Positions 1-7,411 of a stretch of 64,000 bases of DNA are shown here, piece after piece (the stretch's first letter is position 1; each line of letters starts with the position of its first letter). Made by a program: the position numbers and the translations under genes. Location of the stretch: assembly GCA_036505795.1 (NCBI GenBank), contig DASXSU010000033.1:17037-81036 (forward strand). The letters are read 5' to 3'. The stretch comes from NS-11 sp036505795 (GTDB taxonomy: Bacteria; Nitrospirota; Nitrospiria; Nitrospirales; NS-4). Under the pieces are notes generated by a model that was not told the DNA's origin, made no database searches, and worked only from the letters and a program-made list of their open reading frames with translations.

Positions 1-1
1 G

Positions 2-301
2 CGCATCGCTATGGGCACGGACGCCGGAACTCCATTCAACGTCCACGGACAAAACGCTCAAGAGCTCCGCCGGATGGTTCAATTCGGATTCGCGCCTATG
101 CAAGCAATTCAGGCTGCGACCAGTTCTGCCGCCGCGCTATTGGGATTGGATCAGGAGATCGGAACTATCGAGCAGGGAAAGGTTGCGGATCTCGTCCTCA
201 TCGATGGCAATCCGCTGGACGATATCGCCGTTTTGGAAGATCCGGATCGTATCCTGAAGGTTATTCAGATGGGGAAGATCGTCAAAGGCGCTCTCGCCTA
301 A
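2..301 (+). CDS. Amidohydrolase family protein, C-terminal part (gene starts before the window)
   Basis: The reading frame is open from base 2, so only the last 99 residues are present. The fragment carries a GTDAGTP motif, whose Asp is the usual metal ligand at the end of the TIM-barrel in metal-dependent amidohydrolases. It then ends with the typical composite-domain tail (GTIEQGKVADLVLIDGNPL followed by VIQMGKIVK). This pattern matches the imidazolonepropionase-like / Xaa-Pro dipeptidase-like branch that hydrolyses amide or cyclic amide bonds. The substrate cannot be told from the fragment. It converges on the minus-strand phosphoesterase gene, with 3 bp between the two stop codons. Confidence 0.85.
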   Translation, partial: RIAMGTDAGTPFNVHGQNAQELRRMVQFGFAPMQAIQAATSSAAALLGLDQEIGTIEQGKVADLVLIDGNPLDDIAVLEDPDRILKVIQMGKIVKGALA

Positions 302-304
302 GCG

Positions 305-1018
305 CTAGCAGTTGCCGGTGTTGTGGGAGACCAGCCGCATGTCGGCATAGGTCGGCAAATGATCCGAGGCAATCCTCGCACGCCTGCTGGTATGGACCCT
401 CACATGGTCTAGCCGCAATGCCGGATCGTGGTAGATCCGGTCCAGCGAAAAAACCGGAAAGGGGCTGGGATGAGTCCGTAGCTTTTTGCGACGTCCGAAA
501 GGATGGCCGAACTCCGCTCGTAGCAAGCGTGACGCGCCGCCGTTAAACCATTCGTTAAAATCTCCCAATAGCAATCGAGGTCCTCCCAGCTCGCGCGGAT
601 CCAGAATGTCCGACAACATTTGAGCCTGTCTGATCCGCTCACGGTAACCCAGGCCTAAGTGGACATTGAAGATATGCAGGGGACGGCCGCCGTAATCGAC
701 ATCGGTACGCAGACAACCGCGGGGCACGAAAGGCAGGCAGGTCAGGTTATAGCTCTTGTGGGCGATCAAAGGGAAACGGCTCAGACAGACATTTCCGTAC
801 AGACCTTTCGCCAGATGTCGCGTGGGGCCAAAAATCACGTTCATGCCCATCGCCTTTTCCAAAATGGCCACCTGGGAGCCATATACTTCTTGCAAAGCTA
901 TGATGTCCGCATCCACTTCCTGCAGGACATCCACGATGCGGTCCAATCGGCTCGCCCCGTCGAGGCCACGCGCCTGATGGATGTTATAGGTCACGACTCT
1001 GATGGGTGATTCAATCAT
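305..1018 (-). CDS. Endonuclease/exonuclease/phosphatase (EEP) family protein
   Basis: A 237-residue protein with the ordered EEP motifs: TYNIHQ at the N-terminus (metal-binding Asn), ALQEV (catalytic Glu), HLGLGYRERIRQ, LLLGDFNEW (Asp/Asn pair) and the terminal SDHLP. The family includes DNases, inositol-phosphate and sphingolipid phosphodiesterases, so the fold and chemistry (metal-dependent phosphodiester hydrolysis) are clear but the substrate is not. No signal peptide is evident, so it is probably cytoplasmic. The ATG is preceded by an AGGAAA ribosome site. It stands alone; its upstream side is the long non-coding repeat tract. Confidence 0.85.
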   Translation of the reverse strand: MIESPIRVVTYNIHQARGLDGASRLDRIVDVLQEVDADIIALQEVYGSQVAILEKAMGMNVIFGPTRHLAKGLYGNVCLSRFPLIAHKSYNLTCLPFVPRGCLRTDVDYGGRPLHIFNVHLGLGYRERIRQAQMLSDILDPRELGGPRLLLGDFNEWFNGGASRLLRAEFGHPFGRRKKLRTHPSPFPVFSLDRIYHDPALRLDHVRVHTSRRARIASDHLPTYADMRLVSHNTGNC

Positions 1019-1261
1019 GATTCTTTCCTATCGGCTTAATTGCTCTTGATACTGAACAAAGGGGCAAATCGATGGCAGAGCTCCCATAACCGACGAAGAA
1101 ATCAAGAAAATCCTGGATTGCCGCCTACTAAGCGCAATTTCGCCAATCTAACGTCTATAGTAGCCTCCAAAGTATATCACAAAATCGGCAGAGGTGCCTC
1201 CTATAACCCCCGCTGCCCGGAGAGTCTTTTTACCCGTCCGGCCCTAGGCACGTCCTCAGCG
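1019..1261. other. Non-coding stretch upstream of the EEP gene
   Basis: Part of a 532-bp gap (1019-1550) with no credible gene. This left half is of average composition and must contain the promoter of the minus-strand EEP gene. TATA-like hexamers occur near 1160-1175 but none has a convincing -35 partner at normal distance. The right half, from about 1262, is the repeat array listed separately. Confidence 0.4.
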
Positions 1262-1294
1262 ATAACCCTCCCCCCTCGGCCCGTGTTACAGCCG

Positions 1295-1318
1295 CCCGCT
1301 ATAACACCCGCTATAACA
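1295..1318. repeat. Two 12-bp direct repeats
   Basis: CCCGCTATAACA is present twice head to tail (1295-1306, 1307-1318), and a third start (CCCA) follows. It lies within the larger repeat tract and has no evident function. Confidence 0.75.
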
Positions 1319-1388
1319 CCCACATTTACACCCTGCCCTCTCCCCGTCCGTCGGGACGGCCGCTTTTCCCTTTGCACCTCCCACCCTC

Positions 1389-1412
1389 GGCCCGCCGAGA
1401 CGGGCCTTTTTT
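1389..1412 (+). terminator. Intrinsic-terminator-like hairpin (plus strand)
   Basis: GGCCCG pairs with CGGGCC across a 6-nt loop (1389-1406) and is followed by six T (1407-1412). On the plus strand this is a canonical rho-independent terminator shape. No plus-strand gene ends just upstream, so it may block antisense transcription into the permease gene or be only a by-product of the repeat unit. Confidence 0.5.
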
Positions 1413-1434
1413 CCCGTTGCACCCTCCCGCCCTC

Positions 1435-1458
1435 GGCCCGCCGAGACGGGCCTTTTTT
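1435..1458 (+). terminator. Second copy of the terminator-like hairpin (plus strand)
   Basis: Same stem, loop and T6 tract as the copy 46 bp to the left: stem-loop 1435-1452, T run 1453-1458. Tandem duplication explains the identity. Confidence 0.5.
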
Positions 1459-1550
1459 CCCCTAGCCCAGGCGCTATCTCACCCTCCCACCCCACACGCC
1501 TGCCGGGACAGGCTCCGTTCCCGGGGGACGCGCCCTTCCCGTGGCCCGGC

Positions 1551-4157
1551 TCATTCGTATTGCAGGCTTTCACCCAGCGGAAGACGTGCGGCTCTGCGGG
1601 CTGCACCATAGCCGGCCAAGACGGTCGTACCGAGGGCTAAGACGCTGGACATAAGTATTTCAACTAATGACGGATGAAAGGCAATCGACCACCCGAACGA
1701 CTGTTTATTGACGACATGAATCAGCAGGATTGAAAGCAAAAAACCGGCGCCGACTCCCAGGATGACTCCGGATATCCCCAACAAGGCGGACTCGGACAGG
1801 ATAATGCGCCCGATTTGCCCGGATGTCGCGCCGATCGCCCGCATCACCGCCAGTTCGCCTTGTCGTTCGAGTATCCCTGAGACAAGCGCATTCACAATAC
1901 CCAATAGCGCCACGAGCAACGCGATCAACTCCAGCGCATAGGTCACGGCAAATGTCTGATCGAAAATTCGCAGCACCTCCCGCTTCAGTTCTGCGTTGGT
2001 GAGAATCAGCACCGGCGGATCCCCGGCCAAGCGGGCAAGAACCGCATCACGAATTTTATCGCGGTCAACGCCGGCAGCCAGATACAGCGGCACGACCGTA
2101 AGATCTGGATCTCGCCAAAATCTCTCATAGAGAGCTCGATCCATGACAACCTTGCCCCCATCCGTGGCATAGTCATAAAAAACTCCACCAATACGCAATT
2201 CCACCGGTGCCCCCGGGCTGGGCAGCGTGATCAGATCGCCTTTATGAAGTTCGAATTGGTTTGCGAACGTTTCGGAGATAAGCACTTCGTCATTTTCTAC
2301 AGCACGGGCCAAAATAGCGGACGAATCGCCTTCCAGAAACAAATACCGGCTGTGACGGGCATGAAGGAGCAGATCCCGCGCCACCATCGCCACCGGTCGA
2401 TCCCGAAATTCAGTCCGCACATCACGATAGGCATCCACTGCCTCAATACCGGGAATTCCCAGAAGTCGTTGACGGACAGATTCCGGAAGACGACTCGGAG
2501 GACCGGAGCCGAGCCAGGTCGGGGCCGCCACAATCATGTCCGCCTTGACCGTCTGATCCAGCCATACATCGACGGTCTGCCGAAAACTAACGATCAAGAT
2601 CGACATTCCGATCATTAAGGCGAGGCCCACCATTAACGCGGAGACTGCCACAGCGTTCCGGATCGGCGCCCGCCCCAGCTCTGCCGCGGCGATGCGTAAG
2701 ATCACTCCCGACCGCCTGGGAAGTACTGCTTGTAAGAATGGGCCAATCACACGAATGACGATGGAACTCAGCATCGCAAACGCCATGATCAGCAGGAAGG
2801 CAGACAGGTAGCCGAAGAGCGGAAGCCCCCCCACAGGCTTTGCTAATGCCGCCACTGCTGCCAGGGTGAGGAGCGCAATCGCCTTGAGCACAATCGACGC
2901 CACCGGCTTAGGGCAGTCCATTTCATATCCTTTGGGGACCAGCGCCCGCACCGGTTCAACACCACGGGCTTCGCGGATCGGGCCTAATGATCCGAAGACA
3001 GCCACTCCGATGCCGATCAGGAAACTTTGGATGACAACTGCCGGAGGCAAGATCGCTGGGTTTGGCAAAACGGCCATGTCATACAAATTGCCGGAGGTCG
3101 TTGCCATCATCCGGACCGCGATGCGCGCCAGAAATATTCCGCCGCCAATGCCCAGCACCCACCCGGCCATCCCCAACAGCAAGGCCTCGAGAAGAAACAG
3201 CCGGCTGATTCCTTCGGGCAGCATCCCCAGAGCGCGCAAAATCCCGATCTCCCGGCGTCGGCGAAGTACCGCGAAGGACATCGTGTTGTACACAAGGAAG
3301 AGTCCCACCAGCAATGCCACCGCGCTCAAGGAAGCGACATTGAGCCGGAAGGCGCGGGTCATCCTCTCCATCTGAGCACTGCGCTGTTCCGGCCGTTTTA
3401 CGAGGAGGCCTGAGGGAAGGCGCTTCCGGAGACTTGTGGCGACCTCGTCTACTGATCGCGTGCGGTCTGAAACAACATCGATGCGGTCGAGCTGTCCTAA
3501 TCGCTCAAAAGTTAGCTGCGCGGAGGCAATGTCCATCACTGCAAGTTCTTCAAGGGCTGCGCCTCGCGGTCCGCGCCCTTCCATCAACCCTCGGATCACC
3601 AACCGCCGGACAAGCGGTCCCACCCTCAGATCGATCGATTCCCCTGTGGTGAGCCCATATCGCCGAGCGAAAGCCCGGCCTATGACAATTGCGTCGGGTT
3701 CAAGATAGCGTTCCCAGTTGGCGTCGCTGTCGACGCCGATTTCTTCCGTCCGAGGACGAGAGGCATTGGTGGACGCAATAGCGTAATCGCGTACCCCGGA
3801 CTCCGCCAGGAGGTCGACACCCAAGATCGGCAATAGGACCGGCTCGGCCGAGCCACGCCGCCAGATTGCGGTGAACTCGAGAACCGGGGCTGCAATGGTC
3901 ACTCCATCGGCTTGACGGACGGCCCGAATGATCTGCTCGTCGAAGCCCCCTGTAAGAACTGCGGCGCTCGTGACTTGGAGTGTGGTGCGACCCGCGACAC
4001 CTAACACCCCTTCTTCAAAGGTGCGGAGCACCTCAACGTTAGCTGTCGCCACCGCTACATAAACCGCAACGCCTAGACCGATCCCCAGCACTGTGAGGAC
4101 CGTCCGTAACGGTTCGGCCAGAAGATGTCGCCAGACGAGTAGGCGGAAAAGGGTCAC
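1551..4157 (-). CDS. ABC transporter permease with two FtsX-like domains (YbbP/LolE-like)
   Basis: An 868-residue integral membrane protein. It has an N-terminal membrane helix (residues ~15-40), a periplasmic MacB-type domain, three helices around residues 270-390, further helices near 425-475 and 500-520, a second periplasmic domain, and a last group of three helices (~740-850). The two repeated FtsX domains give the ~10-helix layout of YbbP-type permeases. It probably works with the ATPase encoded at 5484-6155 to move or extract envelope substrates. The start is GTG, overlapping the pyrD stop as GTGA with AGGA upstream. It is the last gene of the operon, followed directly by the repeat array. 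Confidence 0.85.
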   Translation of the reverse strand: MTLFRLLVWRHLLAEPLRTVLTVLGIGLGVAVYVAVATANVEVLRTFEEGVLGVAGRTTLQVTSAAVLTGGFDEQIIRAVRQADGVTIAAPVLEFTAIWRRGSAEPVLLPILGVDLLAESGVRDYAIASTNASRPRTEEIGVDSDANWERYLEPDAIVIGRAFARRYGLTTGESIDLRVGPLVRRLVIRGLMEGRGPRGAALEELAVMDIASAQLTFERLGQLDRIDVVSDRTRSVDEVATSLRKRLPSGLLVKRPEQRSAQMERMTRAFRLNVASLSAVALLVGLFLVYNTMSFAVLRRRREIGILRALGMLPEGISRLFLLEALLLGMAGWVLGIGGGIFLARIAVRMMATTSGNLYDMAVLPNPAILPPAVVIQSFLIGIGVAVFGSLGPIREARGVEPVRALVPKGYEMDCPKPVASIVLKAIALLTLAAVAALAKPVGGLPLFGYLSAFLLIMAFAMLSSIVIRVIGPFLQAVLPRRSGVILRIAAAELGRAPIRNAVAVSALMVGLALMIGMSILIVSFRQTVDVWLDQTVKADMIVAAPTWLGSGPPSRLPESVRQRLLGIPGIEAVDAYRDVRTEFRDRPVAMVARDLLLHARHSRYLFLEGDSSAILARAVENDEVLISETFANQFELHKGDLITLPSPGAPVELRIGGVFYDYATDGGKVVMDRALYERFWRDPDLTVVPLYLAAGVDRDKIRDAVLARLAGDPPVLILTNAELKREVLRIFDQTFAVTYALELIALLVALLGIVNALVSGILERQGELAVMRAIGATSGQIGRIILSESALLGISGVILGVGAGFLLSILLIHVVNKQSFGWSIAFHPSLVEILMSSVLALGTTVLAGYGAARRAARLPLGESLQYE

Positions 4158-5104
4158 AATTCCTGAAGGCTGCCGACCAGGGACTCAACCCCGCGATAGC
4201 CTTTTTGGGCGAGGATAATCTCCAACTCATGTCCAATGCGATCGAAGACCTTGAGCCCCTCCTCCACAAGAGCCGTCCCGATCTGGACCGCTGAGGCACC
4301 GGCGAGAAGATGTTCGAACGCGTCCGTTCCAGAGACAATTCCGCCCACACCAATGATGGGAATACGTCCCTGCAACGCTTTTGCAAAAGCCCTGACATTG
4401 GCCAACGCCACCGGTTTGATGATGGCGCCCCCCAGTCCTCCGAATCCACCCTTGGGTTTGATGACGACGGATTCCCGTTCCGGATCGATCAAGAGAGTGT
4501 TACCGACCGAATTGATCAACGACAAAAAATCGACGGGCGTGCGCGTCAGCATCTCCGCCATCGCCGCATGATGAGCCGGATCAAAATAGGGCGGCAGCTT
4601 GACCCCGATGGGCTGGTCTGCCAGCGCGCGCACCCGGCGTATCACACGCTCCGATGCGTCGACATCATACCCAATCTGCGGCTTTCCAGGAATATTCGGA
4701 CATGACAGGTTCACTTCAATCAGGTCCGGCGCGGCTTTACTGATGATCCGCACAATCTCCGGGAAATCATCCTCACAGAGGCCCGCGACACTGGCGATCA
4801 CCGGTTTCCCGAATGCCTTGAGGGACGGAATGAGCTCCGCGTACGCATGGTAACCGAGATTCGGAAGCCCCATCGAGTTGATCGAGCCTCCTGAGAATGC
4901 AAAATACCGGGGCTCCGGATTGCCGCTCCGTGGTTCTCGCGTCATCGACTTGGTAACGATCGCGCCGGCCTGAGAGCGGCCAAGCGCTTCCAACTCATCC
5001 TGAGTGACGCACAGGGCTCCGGATGCATTCATCAAACAAAAAGGAAAGCGAACGCCCGCGATTCTTGCGGAGAGGTCGGGGCGGGGTGAAAGGGAAGGCG
5101 TCAT
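4154..5104 (-). CDS. pyrD: Dihydroorotate dehydrogenase, class 1A type
   Basis: A 316-residue FMN enzyme for the fourth step of pyrimidine synthesis. The features are those of cytosolic class 1A enzymes, known to use fumarate as electron acceptor: NASG near the start, GNPEPRY, INSMGLPNLG, the catalytic Cys in NLSCPNIPGKPQ, GVKLPPYF and VVIKPKGGFGGLGG. There is no N-terminal membrane helix as in class 2 and no PyrK gene nearby as for class 1B. I chose the ATG at 5104, whose ATGA overlaps the previous stop like the neighbouring junctions; a TTG seven codons upstream is less likely. Its place inside an ABC-exporter operon is unusual. Confidence 0.85.
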   Translation of the reverse strand: MTPSLSPRPDLSARIAGVRFPFCLMNASGALCVTQDELEALGRSQAGAIVTKSMTREPRSGNPEPRYFAFSGGSINSMGLPNLGYHAYAELIPSLKAFGKPVIASVAGLCEDDFPEIVRIISKAAPDLIEVNLSCPNIPGKPQIGYDVDASERVIRRVRALADQPIGVKLPPYFDPAHHAAMAEMLTRTPVDFLSLINSVGNTLLIDPERESVVIKPKGGFGGLGGAIIKPVALANVRAFAKALQGRIPIIGVGGIVSGTDAFEHLLAGASAVQIGTALVEEGLKVFDRIGHELEIILAQKGYRGVESLVGSLQEL

Positions 5105-5487
5105 TGCGGCATGGTGAAGCGGCAACTAATGGTGAGCAAAGCGGTGCCGCGGCCGCTCACGCACTGATCATGCATCTTAGCGAACTCCAGCTTGCCGTCG
5201 AGATCGACGGTAAACTCAAACGAAATGGTCGTCGTAGTAAACATGTACCGCCCCGGCCTGAGCTCGAGAGTCTTCACCTGATTCGTCTTAAAGGCCGTCA
5301 GTGACTGCAACGGCTCGGTCACACCCGGAACACTCCAGACTTTCGGTGGCTTCAACGCGCTCGCGTCGATGGTAATCGAATGCTCCTGCGCCAATGGATG
5401 TTTGGTGACGGGACTGTCCGTATCTGCTGCAACGCCCGAATGCATTCCCAGCAATACCAGCAGGCCAAAGACCATTACTCTTCTCAT
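5101..5487 (-). CDS. Small exported protein of unknown function
   Basis: A 128-residue protein with a clear signal peptide: positive start, hydrophobic FGLLVLLG core, cleavage probably after VAA near residue 21. The mature part is short and rich in beta-type residues. It holds two Cys (in DQCVSG and TISCRF) that could form a disulfide in the periplasm. I recognise no family. It sits between the ABC ATPase and pyrD, overlapping both neighbours by 4 bp, so it is translated with the exporter and may be an accessory or substrate-binding component. Confidence 0.7.
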   Translation of the reverse strand: MRRVMVFGLLVLLGMHSGVAADTDSPVTKHPLAQEHSITIDASALKPPKVWSVPGVTEPLQSLTAFKTNQVKTLELRPGRYMFTTTTISFEFTVDLDGKLEFAKMHDQCVSGRGTALLTISCRFTMPQ

Positions 5488-6155
5488 GCTTGAAGTTCCC
5501 CTTCCACGCTTCCGTCGCGCATAACCAGAATGCGATCGGCTTCCGCTGCAGCTTCCCGGCTATGGGTCGCCAGGATCACTGTTTGTCCGTTGTCTTGAGC
5601 CAGGCATTTTATGAGCCGCACAATGTCATGACCGATCTTCGAATCCAAATTGCCGGTGGGTTCATCCGCGAGCAACAGCGCCGGGTGGTGGACCAGGGCC
5701 CGGGCCAGCGCTACCCTTTGTTGCTCTCCTCCGGAAAGCTCCGCGGGGCGATGGCCGGCTCGATGGGCCAACCCGACCGACCGCAATGACGCCTCCGCCA
5801 GTTCTTGCGACTGGGGGTCGCCGCTCAAAAGCAGAGGAAGCTCGACATTTTCCTGCGCCGTCAGGCCGGGGAGCAGATTGAAGAACTGAAAGACAATGCC
5901 CAATCGTTCGCGACGCAGCAGGGTCCAATCCGATTCGCTGAACCCGTGCGTGGAGCGGCCATCGATCACGATCTCCCCTTCGGTAGGCCGGTCCAGACCG
6001 CTGATCAAATTTAATAACGTACTTTTTCCACTTCCGCTCGGCCCCATCACAGCCAAAAATTCTCCTGGTGGTACCTCGAGGGATACCCCTCGCAGAGCTG
6101 CAATCGATGTCGCGCCACGTTGATACACCTTTGAGACTTTGTCCAAACGAACCAC
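5484..6155 (-). CDS. ABC transporter ATP-binding protein, LolD/MacB-like
   Basis: A 223-residue ATPase with Walker A GPSGSGKST, Q-loop VFQFFNLLPGLT, signature LSGGEQQR, Walker B/D-loop LLADEPTGNLD and switch His in ATHS. The DEPTGNLD form and overall size place it in the FtsE/LolD/MacB clade that drives FtsX-type permeases, and the 868-residue permease three genes downstream is the obvious partner. I favour the GTG at 6155, which has AGGAG four bases upstream. A GTG nine codons earlier would overlap the predicted -10 element. It is the first gene of a four-gene operon with 4-bp overlaps throughout. Confidence 0.85.
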   Translation of the reverse strand: MVRLDKVSKVYQRGATSIAALRGVSLEVPPGEFLAVMGPSGSGKSTLLNLISGLDRPTEGEIVIDGRSTHGFSESDWTLLRRERLGIVFQFFNLLPGLTAQENVELPLLLSGDPQSQELAEASLRSVGLAHRAGHRPAELSGGEQQRVALARALVHHPALLLADEPTGNLDSKIGHDIVRLIKCLAQDNGQTVILATHSREAAAEADRILVMRDGSVEGELQA

Positions 6156-6181
6156 AGTTCTCCTCGCGTTCTCCCCAATCA

Positions 6182-6211
6182 CCTATAACACACCGAAAAC
6201 ATCTCGGACAA
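6182..6211 (-). promoter_or_regulatory. Putative sigma70 promoter of the ABC/pyrD operon
   Basis: On the minus strand TTGTCC (6206-6211) and TATAGG (6182-6187) are separated by 18 bp. Transcription would start near 6175, about 20 nt before the preferred GTG start with its AGGAG site. Confidence 0.4.
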
Positions 6212-6352
6212 TTCGACCTGCGCGGGCAGGCCATTGTAACCCACCGCGCGGTCGCAAAGGGGACGCTACTTTTCCCGTTAAGTTATAGCCGTCTCTGCAA
6301 AACCTTGCCAGGGAGAAAGGTTGCCTGTCCCCCTCTCCGGTGTCTAAAGACC

Positions 6353-7078
6353 ATGCCCGACCTGTGGGATAAGATCTTACAACTGATCTATCCTATGGAT
6401 TGCGCAGAATGTCTTGGTCCGGCCCCGGACCGTCGCTTACCCTCTTTTTGCCGCCCCTGCTGGCAATCGATCCGTCCTTTTGAGGGTCCTATTTGTCCTA
6501 TTTGCGGTCGCCCCTTTGGGTCTCCCATCGCCTTGGTTCACAGCCCCAGCCATCGTTGTGGCTCCTGCCGGCAGGCGCCGCCGGCTTTTGATTGCGCTCG
6601 TTCGCCCTATGCCTATGAAGGGGTGTTGGCGCATGCCATTCACCTGTTCAAATATCGCAAGTGCGTCGCGCTGGCCGGTCCGCTCGCCGACCTAATGCTG
6701 GTCTGGAAGGATAAGATTCCACCTGTTGATCTCGTGCTGGCCGTGCCGCTGCATTCAAAGCGGCTACGCGCGCGCGAATTCAATCAATCCTTGCTCCTGG
6801 CCGATCACATCGCTGCGAGCCTCAGCCTGCCGTTGTCGTTGCAGCATCTGCGGCGAATTCGTGCGACTCTGCCTCAAACGGAACTGCATCGGGCAGAACG
6901 TGCCGGCAACGTGAGGCGAGCGTTTGCCGCACAACCGTGTGCAGAGTTGCAGGGCCGGACGGTCCTGATCATTGATGACGTGTTCACGACCGGCGCTACC
7001 GTCAACGAATGCGCGAAAGCCCTTCGCCGGGCTGGTGTCAAAGGCGTGATCGTATGGACGCTGGCACGCCGCGTGTGA
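6353..7078 (+). CDS. comF: ComF family protein (phosphoribosyltransferase-like)
   Basis: A 241-residue protein with an N-terminal zinc-finger region, with Cys pairs in CAEC, CRPC, CPIC and CGSC. A phosphoribosyltransferase-type domain follows, with the PRPP-binding signature VLIIDDVFTTGAT near the C-terminus. The order and length match ComF/GntX proteins, which take part in DNA uptake in competent bacteria and in replication restart. I chose the ATG at 6353 because it gives the usual MDxxxPxxCxxC beginning; the frame is open further upstream but unlike the family. It is divergent from the ABC operon. No other competence gene is in the window, so natural transformation is only a possibility. 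Confidence 0.85.
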   Translation: MPDLWDKILQLIYPMDCAECLGPAPDRRLPSFCRPCWQSIRPFEGPICPICGRPFGSPIALVHSPSHRCGSCRQAPPAFDCARSPYAYEGVLAHAIHLFKYRKCVALAGPLADLMLVWKDKIPPVDLVLAVPLHSKRLRAREFNQSLLLADHIAASLSLPLSLQHLRRIRATLPQTELHRAERAGNVRRAFAAQPCAELQGRTVLIIDDVFTTGATVNECAKALRRAGVKGVIVWTLARRV

Positions 7079-7095
7079 AGCCTCGTGGTGAATAG

Positions 7096-7130
7096 CGGAC
7101 ACCACTGGCAACCAGTGGCAGCCAGCGGAC
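7096..7130 (+). promoter_or_regulatory. Four-unit 10-bp periodic array upstream of the HTH-mraZ promoter (possible MraZ operator)
   Basis: Pentamers CGGAC, TGGCA, TGGCA, CGGAC begin at 7096, 7106, 7116 and 7126, exactly 10 bp apart. The 5-bp spacers are also alike (ACCAC, ACCAG, GCCAG). The array ends 9 bp before a TTGACA -35 box. MraZ is known to bind TGGGN pentamers repeated every 10 bp, so this could be an autoregulatory site. The centre is also a perfect 7-bp dyad (CCACTGG/CCAGTGG, 7102-7118), so another regulator or an RNA hairpin is possible. Confidence 0.45.
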
Positions 7131-7139
7131 TGCAAAGTG

Positions 7140-7168
7140 TTGACAAAGCCCCGGTTTTTATCTACTCT
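7140..7168 (+). promoter_or_regulatory. Sigma70-type promoter for HTH-mraZ genes
   Basis: TTGACA (7140-7145, perfect) and TACTCT (7163-7168) are separated by 17 bp. The expected start is near 7175, just ahead of the HTH gene. Confidence 0.6.
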
Positions 7169-7191
7169 TATTGTTTAAAGCGGGATCTGTG

Positions 7192-7389
7192 ATGCCTAAG
7201 GGAGTGAGCGATGAGGTTCTCACAACCGCCGAGACCTGCCGCTACCTAAAAGTGGCTCCTCGGACTCTCTATCGCTACATCAAAGATAGGCGTGTGCCGG
7301 CCTTTAAGCTCGGGAAGGACTGGCGGTTTGTAAAATCTGAGCTGGATCTCTTGCTCCGGAAGAAGAGCCGGGCACATAGCCGGCCTTAA
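7192..7389 (+). CDS. Small helix-turn-helix DNA-binding protein (excisionase/MerR-type fold)
   Basis: A 65-residue protein with the compact winged HTH of the HTH_17 / excisionase family: LTTAETCRYLKVAPRTLYRYIKDRR is the helix-turn-helix and wing start, then VPAFKLGKDWRFVKSELD. Proteins of this type bind AT- or repeat-containing operators, often on their own. I chose ATG 7192; TTG 7171 would add seven residues. It lies 22 bp before mraZ and just downstream of a consensus promoter and a 10-bp repeat array, so it is probably co-transcribed with mraZ and may share its control. Confidence 0.7.
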   Translation: MPKGVSDEVLTTAETCRYLKVAPRTLYRYIKDRRVPAFKLGKDWRFVKSELDLLLRKKSRAHSRP

Positions 7390-7411
7390 CCAAACGCGTG
7401 AGAACCCCGTG

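Larger units (their letters stand above)
1262..1546 (-). repeat. Tandem array of hairpin plus G-rich-tail units
   Basis: Read on the minus strand, the tract directly after the permease stop holds four to five units. Each has a short hairpin followed by a conserved G-rich tail. Hairpins lie at 1498-1513 (GCCTG/CAGGC), 1435-1452 and 1389-1406 (both GGCCCG/CGGGCC with a 6-nt loop) and 1344-1359 (CCGTCC/GGACGG). A degenerate unit without a clear hairpin lies near 1262-1288. The stems differ but stay paired, while the tail keeps the pattern GGG-N-GGG-N-GGG-TG. The two middle units are near-identical 46-bp tandem copies. A related single copy lies at 28024-28057. Confidence 0.8.

Noticed and set aside
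1040..1465. Open plus-strand frame (141 codons) across the repeat tract
   Set aside because: It consists of Pro/Arg-rich low-complexity sequence produced by the hairpin repeats, has no ribosome site and overlaps terminator-like hairpins.
7102..7118. Dyad CCACTGG/CCAGTGG as a comF terminator
   Set aside because: It has no T run and is part of a longer 10-bp periodic array upstream of a promoter, so an operator is the better explanation; not fully excluded.
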